Assembly: GCA_015852425.1 (NCBI GenBank)
Contig: JAAAIG010000575.1
Location: forward strand, 13,436 to 25,454
Source of the DNA: Gryganskiella cystojenkinii
Taxonomy: Eukaryota; Mortierellomycota; Mortierellomycetes; Mortierellales; Mortierellaceae
Direction of reading: 5' to 3'
DNA length: 12,019 nucleotides
Part shown: positions 6,940-12,019 of the stretch, in pieces
Numbering within the stretch: the first letter of the stretch is position 1
How the letters are laid out: every line of letters starts with the position of its first letter
Translations under genes and position numbers: made by a program
The notes under the pieces: model-generated
What the model saw: only the letters and a program-made list of their open reading frames with translations
What the model was told of the DNA's origin: nothing
The model's database searches: none

Positions 6940-9900
6940 ATGATGCAGCCGCCAACACCTGGGTATAAGCCAACTTTCCTCTAATTCCAGTCAACAATTG
7001 CCGCTTACTCCTTCGGTTTCTCTGTTTCCTTGCCTCAACGGCTGACAGTGATATAGTCTAACGAGATACATTTATGATTTTTGTACTCATTCACCATATA
7101 GCGCCTACGATTACTCGACGGAGCTACCTTTGGCCTACACAATATGTTCAGCCATTATTCTCGTTCACCTCTCACGAAAACGCATTCGCTTGAGCGACCA
7201 CCATAAATCTGTATCAATCGAAGACGATCTTCCAGAAGAGATCTCGGACGATGTCGAGAACGTGCATAAGCCGCTCCATTCCCAAAGCAATGCCGGTCCA
7301 GTGGACTTGAGCATCGATCTCGCGAGACTTGGCCTGAGCGCGCTGGAACTCGGCCTCTCCATATTTTCGATTTTCCTCCTCCATAACAACAACAGTGATT
7401 CTCCTGAAGAGCAAAAGCAACCACGAGAGTGGTGGCAGTTCCCTGACGGACTTATCCAAGTCGTGACCTGGTCCTTTTTCTTGGCCCAGTCGTTTATTCG
7501 TCTGTTGCGTCCTGTGATCGCCAATCAGTACTGGATCCGTCCTCAGATGGATCTGTTTTATATTCTTCAGTGGGTCTTAACCTCGATTCATTTGTACCAT
7601 TTAAAGGGCTACACTATCTACGAACCCTGGACAGAATGGCCATTGGGTTTGAAGTTGGAGGCCAGTCAATGGATCGTACTTTCGTTGTTACTTTGGGTCT
7701 CGCTGATCACGTTGCCATATCAGAAACCGTTGACTCGCGCCGAGATGGAGAGACAAACCAGAAATCCCTCCACTGAGTACGCATCCTCGGTATACTCACA
7801 ATTGACATTTGCGTGGTTGAATCCCTTGGTTTACTTGGGTTACCAACGACCATTGCAAGATATTGATTTACCGGAGCTCGAAAATGAAGATCGTTCCCGT
7901 GTTGCTGCCACTACGTTCACCACAAATGGGTAAGGCACATAGTCGCTATTTTCCCCCAGTTCATACTTTTCACGAGGACTAGCGGCGGAGACTAACGGCA
8001 CAACCTCGCCATTTTCTTCGCACACGCATAAAATTAGACACAAGACATTCACGCGAGCCCTTCTCTGGGAGCTCAAAGGCGAGTTCTTGGTTCAGTTCTT
8101 CTGGGCTGTCCCTTGGTGTGCAATGGTTGTCGCCGCACCTTACTGTATGTACCAAATTTTGGTGTATATGCAATGCAAAGACTGTGCCCCTCCAACGATG
8201 GACAACTACAAATGGGTCTTCGGTCTCCTCTTTGCCTCGTTTTTCCAGTCGCTCTGTTCTCAGCAGGCGTTGCATCGTGGTCGTCGAATCTATGTTCACT
8301 TGGCCTCGATTTGCACGTCTCAGATCTACGTCAAAACTCTGAAACGAAAGGATCTCTCTGGTCCCGTTGATGATGATGAAAAGAAAGGAAAAAATGACGA
8401 CAAGAGCAAGAAATTGAACATTGCCAGTAAGGGATTCTCACTTTTTAATTTTTTTTTGTACTTTACGCTGTGATCAATCCTCAGAGAATGATATCAGTAA
8501 AGACTCTAACCGTAATTTCTTTTCACGTTGTATTTTCTTGTCATTCTAGACCTCGTCGCGGTCGATCTTGGTGGAATGATCTATACTTTCAGTTACCTCC
8601 ATCAAGTCTACGGATACCCAGTTCAGTTCATCTTTGCAAGTCTTCAACTCTTCTGGTTGCTCGGTTATGCGGCCCTAATCGGCATCGGTTTCTTGATCGT
8701 TTCCTTAATCCTACCCGCGATGATATACCAGGTCGTCCTTAAACTCTTCAAGGATACCATGAACACCAAGGACGAACGTATGGAGCGCCTGCATGAGATG
8801 CTGTCCGCCATCCGAATCGTCAAATTTTTTGGCTGGGAGACCAAGTTTGTCGAACGTATCCAGGCCACAAGAACAAAGGAACTGGAACAAGTTCGTCAAA
8901 CTTTCATACAAAGTCTGTACGCCGGCGTCATCTGGACGACGATGCCCTTGCTGAATATCGTAATAGTGTTTGTCGCGTACGTCAAGATCTTTGATCATGA
9001 ACTCTCGGCTTCGACCATGTTTACGACCCTTGCATTGTTTCAGATTATGCGACAATCCTTGAGTAGCATTCCACAGAACATCCCGTCGGTCATGCATACG
9101 ATAGTCTCGCTTGAGCGTATCAGTACCTTTTTGACGGAGGAAGACATTGTCCGGGACACGGTCATTACTAAGACCGCCGATACCAAGACCGGTCGCCACC
9201 ATGTTGTCGGCAGTCCTCATGCTGCTGCAGCCTCCTTAACTTTCGTCTCGTCGCCACCTACGATCGGCTTTATCGATGCCACGTTTAATTGGCCCAACAA
9301 GGAGGATACCGCCAAGGGTACCACCGATACCAAGGGCCAGTTTGTGCCGCCTACGGTTTCTTCCGACACCGACACCGCTGCTTCTACTGTCGCCGGTGAG
9401 GCATCCAAGGAACGATTCCAGCTCAAGAATATCTCTTTGGATTTCCCTCTGCAGCAATTGTCTGTGATCGTCGGTCCCACCGGTTCTGGTAAATCTGCAC
9501 TTTTGTTGGCTCTTCTCGGAGAACTCGATCGTGTCCGGGGTTCTGTTTACATGCCTCGCTTGGATAACCCCGAAAATCGTCTCCCAGGTCGTGGATCCGG
9601 ACTCGCTTATGCTTCCCAGACTGCCTGGCTCCAGAACGCTACCATCCAAGATAACATTCTCTTCGGAAAGCCCATGAACAAGGAACGATACGATGCCGTC
9701 GTGGAGGGCTGTGCTTTGAATCCAGACTTTGATATCTTTGAGTTTGGAGACCGGACGGAGATTGGTGAACAAGGAATTACACTGTCGGGAGGTCAGAAGC
9801 AGAGAGTGGCTCTTGCTCGTGCAATCTACTCGGATGCTCATGTTCTCCTGTTAGATGATTGTCTGTCAGCCGTGGACACTCATACAGGAAAACACTTGTT

Positions 9901-12019
9901 CCAAACCTTGACGGGTCCACTCCTAGAGGAACGGACCATCATCCTGGTGACGCATCAAGTCCAGTTGACGATGAACGCCGCCGAATTCGTGGTCGTCTTG
10001 AATAAGGGCGAAGTCGTTGGTTTTGGTTCTCCGGAGGAAGTCGTGCGAAACGGATGGATCGATCAAGTGACCTTGAGTTTGTCTCCAGATCAGGACAGTG
10101 AAGTCAGTACCCTGGACGGAGAACATGGTTCGGTTAAAAAGAATATGAAAACCGATACAGCCGCCGCCGCGAATTCCGTCAAGGCTGCACCCAAGTTGGT
10201 CGAGGACGAGAAAAAGGTCGAGGGAACGGTCGCTTGGAGGATCTACAAGATCTATATTGACGCCACAGGAGGCTATAAATTCTGGTTTGGCTTCCTCGTT
10301 TTGTTTTTCATCGGTTACGGCCTCGAAGTCGGTAAAGACGCTTGGCTGGCGGTCTGGGCTAACAAGCTTGCGGAATCTACAGGCACTCTGGTCCTCACGA
10401 TGGCGAATCGCGCGTTACCAACAGCGTTGTCTCAATCGATCCAAACCGCCTTTTCGCCTATTCATGACAATCAGCATTATGGTCTTGGCACTAACGAGAC
10501 AACGTCTTCCTTTGTCTCGGAAAGTCACGGCAGTGATCCTGTCAACTTTGCCAGGTACCTCGGAAACTACATTCTGATCAATATCCTGAGCATGTGTTTC
10601 CCCATCGTGGGTATGTTCTATACGCTCAGAGGCAACATCAGGGCTGGCAAGCGATTACACGATCGTCTGCTGTACAAGATCTCGCGAGCTCAGATCCGAT
10701 TCTTTGACAAGACGCCGATCGGACGAATTATGAACCGATTTAGTGCTGATATCAAGGAGATTGATGAAGGGGTCATGGAGGGTTTGCAAGCGTTTTTGCA
10801 ATACGCCATTGCCTTGGTCGGGATCATCCTTGTGATCACAGTCAGCTCTCCGGCGTTCATCTTCGCCGCAATCCTTATTGTAATTGTCTACGCGATCATT
10901 GGTGTCCTGTACTTGCCAATCTCGAGGGATCTGAAACGCATGAACGCCAACTCTCGATCGCCAATTTTAAACCACTTCAACGAGACTCTGACCGGCTTGG
11001 TCACCATCCGAGCCTATGGATTCGAGGGACATTTCCAATCCAAGAACTTGACAAATGTCGACAACAATAACAGAACATTTTTCTTGCTCTGGACTACAAA
11101 CCGGTGGTTGACATGGAGAGTGGACTTCGTTGGTGCGTTGGTCGCGTTCACGACTGGTCTCTTGGTCTTGAGGCAGTGGGGTGAGATGGAACCCGGTTGG
11201 GCTGCGCTCAGTTTGACGTATTCTCTCCAGTTCACGGTAAGGACATAATGTATTTGGATATCATTTGCTAACTTTTTTACTTATTATTTTTGTTTTTGTC
11301 TTGGGACACAATTGATCCTAGAGCCTAATCTTATGCATATGGGATTCTCCATTCTCTTGATTTTATTTAGACCACGATTGTTTGGTTGATCCGAAACCAC
11401 GCCGAGAACGAAATGGCCATGAACTCGGTCGAGCGTGTGGCAGAGTATATCGATCTTGAGGAGGAACCTGCCGCGATTATAGAGGGATCTCGCTCACCGC
11501 CATCATGGCCTCACTCTGGTGATATTGTCATTGATGAGTTGACCATGCGTTATTCACACGATACTCCCGAGGTTCTCAAGAATATCTCGCTTCATATCAA
11601 GGCTGGCGAGAAGGTTGGCATCGTCGGTCGCACTGGTTCTGGAAAGTCGACTCTGGCGATCTCATTGTTCAGGTTCATGGAACCAACGCATGGGTCGATT
11701 AGAATCGACGGCATCGACATCGCCTCGATTGGCTTGTTGGATCTGCGATCGAATCTGACTATTATTCCTCAGGATGCAGTCTTGTTCAAGGGTACCCTGA
11801 GATTCAATTTGGATCCGTTTGGCGAACGACAGGACTCAGAACTCTGGACGGCCCTGAGGCAAAGTCATCTGATCCCTGAGGTGTCCGACGTCTCTGAGCA
11901 TGTCGCTGCTGTCGCCACCGCTGCCGAGGACACTCTGGCGACCGATTCTGCCTCTGCTACAGAGTCCTCTTCCGAGAGCGAGGCCGTGGACCCGACCAAG
12001 ATCACTCTCGACACACAAG
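6940..12019 (+). CDS. ABCC (MRP-type) full-size ABC transporter, partial at the right edge
   Basis: An ATP-driven exporter; ABCC members move conjugates, bile-acid-like anions, metals bound to thiols, or drugs across vacuolar or plasma membranes. Exons 6940-6962, 7102-7929, 8038-8426, 8550-11236 and 11371-12019 join in phase to 1525 residues. In order: TMD0 with about five membrane segments (residues 9-250); L0 linker; TMD1 (about 285-600); NBD1 with A-loop W661, Walker A GPTGSGKS 722-729, LSGGQ 825-829, Walker B VLLLD with D850 in place of the catalytic Glu, and H-loop H882; TMD2 (about 976-1320) with a long loop bearing an N-E-T glycosylation site; NBD2 with Walker A GRTGSGKS 1395-1402 and Q-loop Q1443. 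The window ends before the second signature motif. The acidic linker in TMD1 and the loop in TMD2 resemble yeast Ybt1/Vmr1/Nft1 more than Ycf1. The 23-nt first exon is the weakest part (A at -3, donor GTATAA, phase fits); everything from exon 2 on is secure. Confidence 0.92.
6963..7101 (+). other. intron 1 of the ABC transporter gene (proposed)
   Basis: The donor is GTATAA and the acceptor CATATAG, with a CTAAC branch site at 7058-7062, 40 bases before the acceptor as in introns 2 and 3. Phase 2, 139 nt. The acceptor is well supported; the donor rests on the phase match with the short first exon. Confidence 0.6.
7930..8037 (+). other. intron 2 of the ABC transporter gene
   Basis: The donor is GTAAGG and the acceptor AATTAG, with a CTAAC branch site at 7992-7996. 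Phase 2, 108 nt. Joining restores the start of TMD1 (T-N-G-H-K-T-F-T-R-A-L-L-W-E-L). Confidence 0.9.
8427..8549 (+). other. intron 3 of the ABC transporter gene
   Basis: The donor is GTAAGG and the acceptor TTCTAG, with a CTAAC branch site at 8506-8510. Phase 1, 123 nt. Joining gives N-I-A-N-L-V-A-V-D, the family-typical (I/N)-x-x-x-S-V-D stretch in TMD1. Confidence 0.9.
11237..11370 (+). other. intron 4 of the ABC transporter gene
   Basis: The donor is GTAAGG and the acceptor ATTTAG at 11370, phase 0, 134 nt. Joining gives L-Q-F-T-T-T-I-V-W-L-I-R, the end of the last membrane segment before NBD2. A CTAAT branch candidate at 11325-11329 lies 42 bases before this acceptor. A CTAAC at 11268-11272 serves an earlier AG at 11320-11321 that would shift the protein into a stop. 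Confidence 0.9.

Noticed and set aside
7057..7101. Extension of transporter exon 2 upstream using the AG at 7055-7056
   Set aside because: The frame stays open, but this segment contains the CTAAC branch site and T-rich tract of the acceptor at 7101, and the AG at 7056 has no branch site at the usual distance.
1..12019. tRNA or rRNA genes, CRISPR arrays, transposon genes or long terminal repeats, viral genes
   Set aside because: No such signature was found by reading both strands; the sequence is accounted for by four fungal protein genes and their spacers.

Overview
The window looks like nuclear DNA of an early-diverging filamentous fungus, most likely Mucoromycota and possibly Mortierellaceae. 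Genes are compact and several are split by short introns (about 110-140 nt) with GTA-type donors. The introns carry CTAAC or CTAAT branch sites, mostly about 40 nt before the acceptor. Promoters are pyrimidine-rich, proteins carry long homopolymer stretches, and a Cys-rich-ectodomain/TM/SH3 membrane protein is present. The lineage is inferred from style and gene content, not from a database search.

Layout: (1) 1-1658, plus strand: the 3' part of a Fus1-like single-pass membrane protein with a cytoplasmic SH3 domain. Its signal peptide and most of the ectodomain lie left of the window. A short coding tail of the previous exon is probably at 1-66, followed by an intron ending at 525. (2) 1659-1925: tail-to-tail 3' region. 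(3) 1926-4892, minus strand: a single-exon gene for a 988-residue, mostly disordered protein rich in Gln, Gly, Ser and Thr, with one probably helical basic C-terminal region; no known domain is recognised. (4) 4893-5378: divergent promoter region. (5) 5379-6204, plus strand: a three-exon GNAT-fold N-acetyltransferase of 194 residues. (6) 6205-6939: 3' UTR, a 23-A tract and the CT-rich promoter of the next gene. (7) 6940-12019, plus strand: a five-exon full-size ABC transporter of the ABCC (MRP) class with TMD0, closest in style to yeast vacuolar Ybt1/Vmr1/Nft1. It runs off the right edge inside its second nucleotide-binding domain.

The genes do not form an obvious pathway or cluster. The plausible roles are cell-surface signalling (SH3 protein), an unknown scaffold or regulator (Q-rich protein), acetyl transfer (GNAT) and vacuolar or efflux transport (ABCC). 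I found no transposon, CRISPR array, RNA gene, viral gene or clear novel system. The points most worth a second look are the non-canonical intron at the left edge, the orphan low-complexity protein, the low-complexity insertions in both nucleotide-binding domains of the transporter, and a decoy 3' splice site in its last visible intron.
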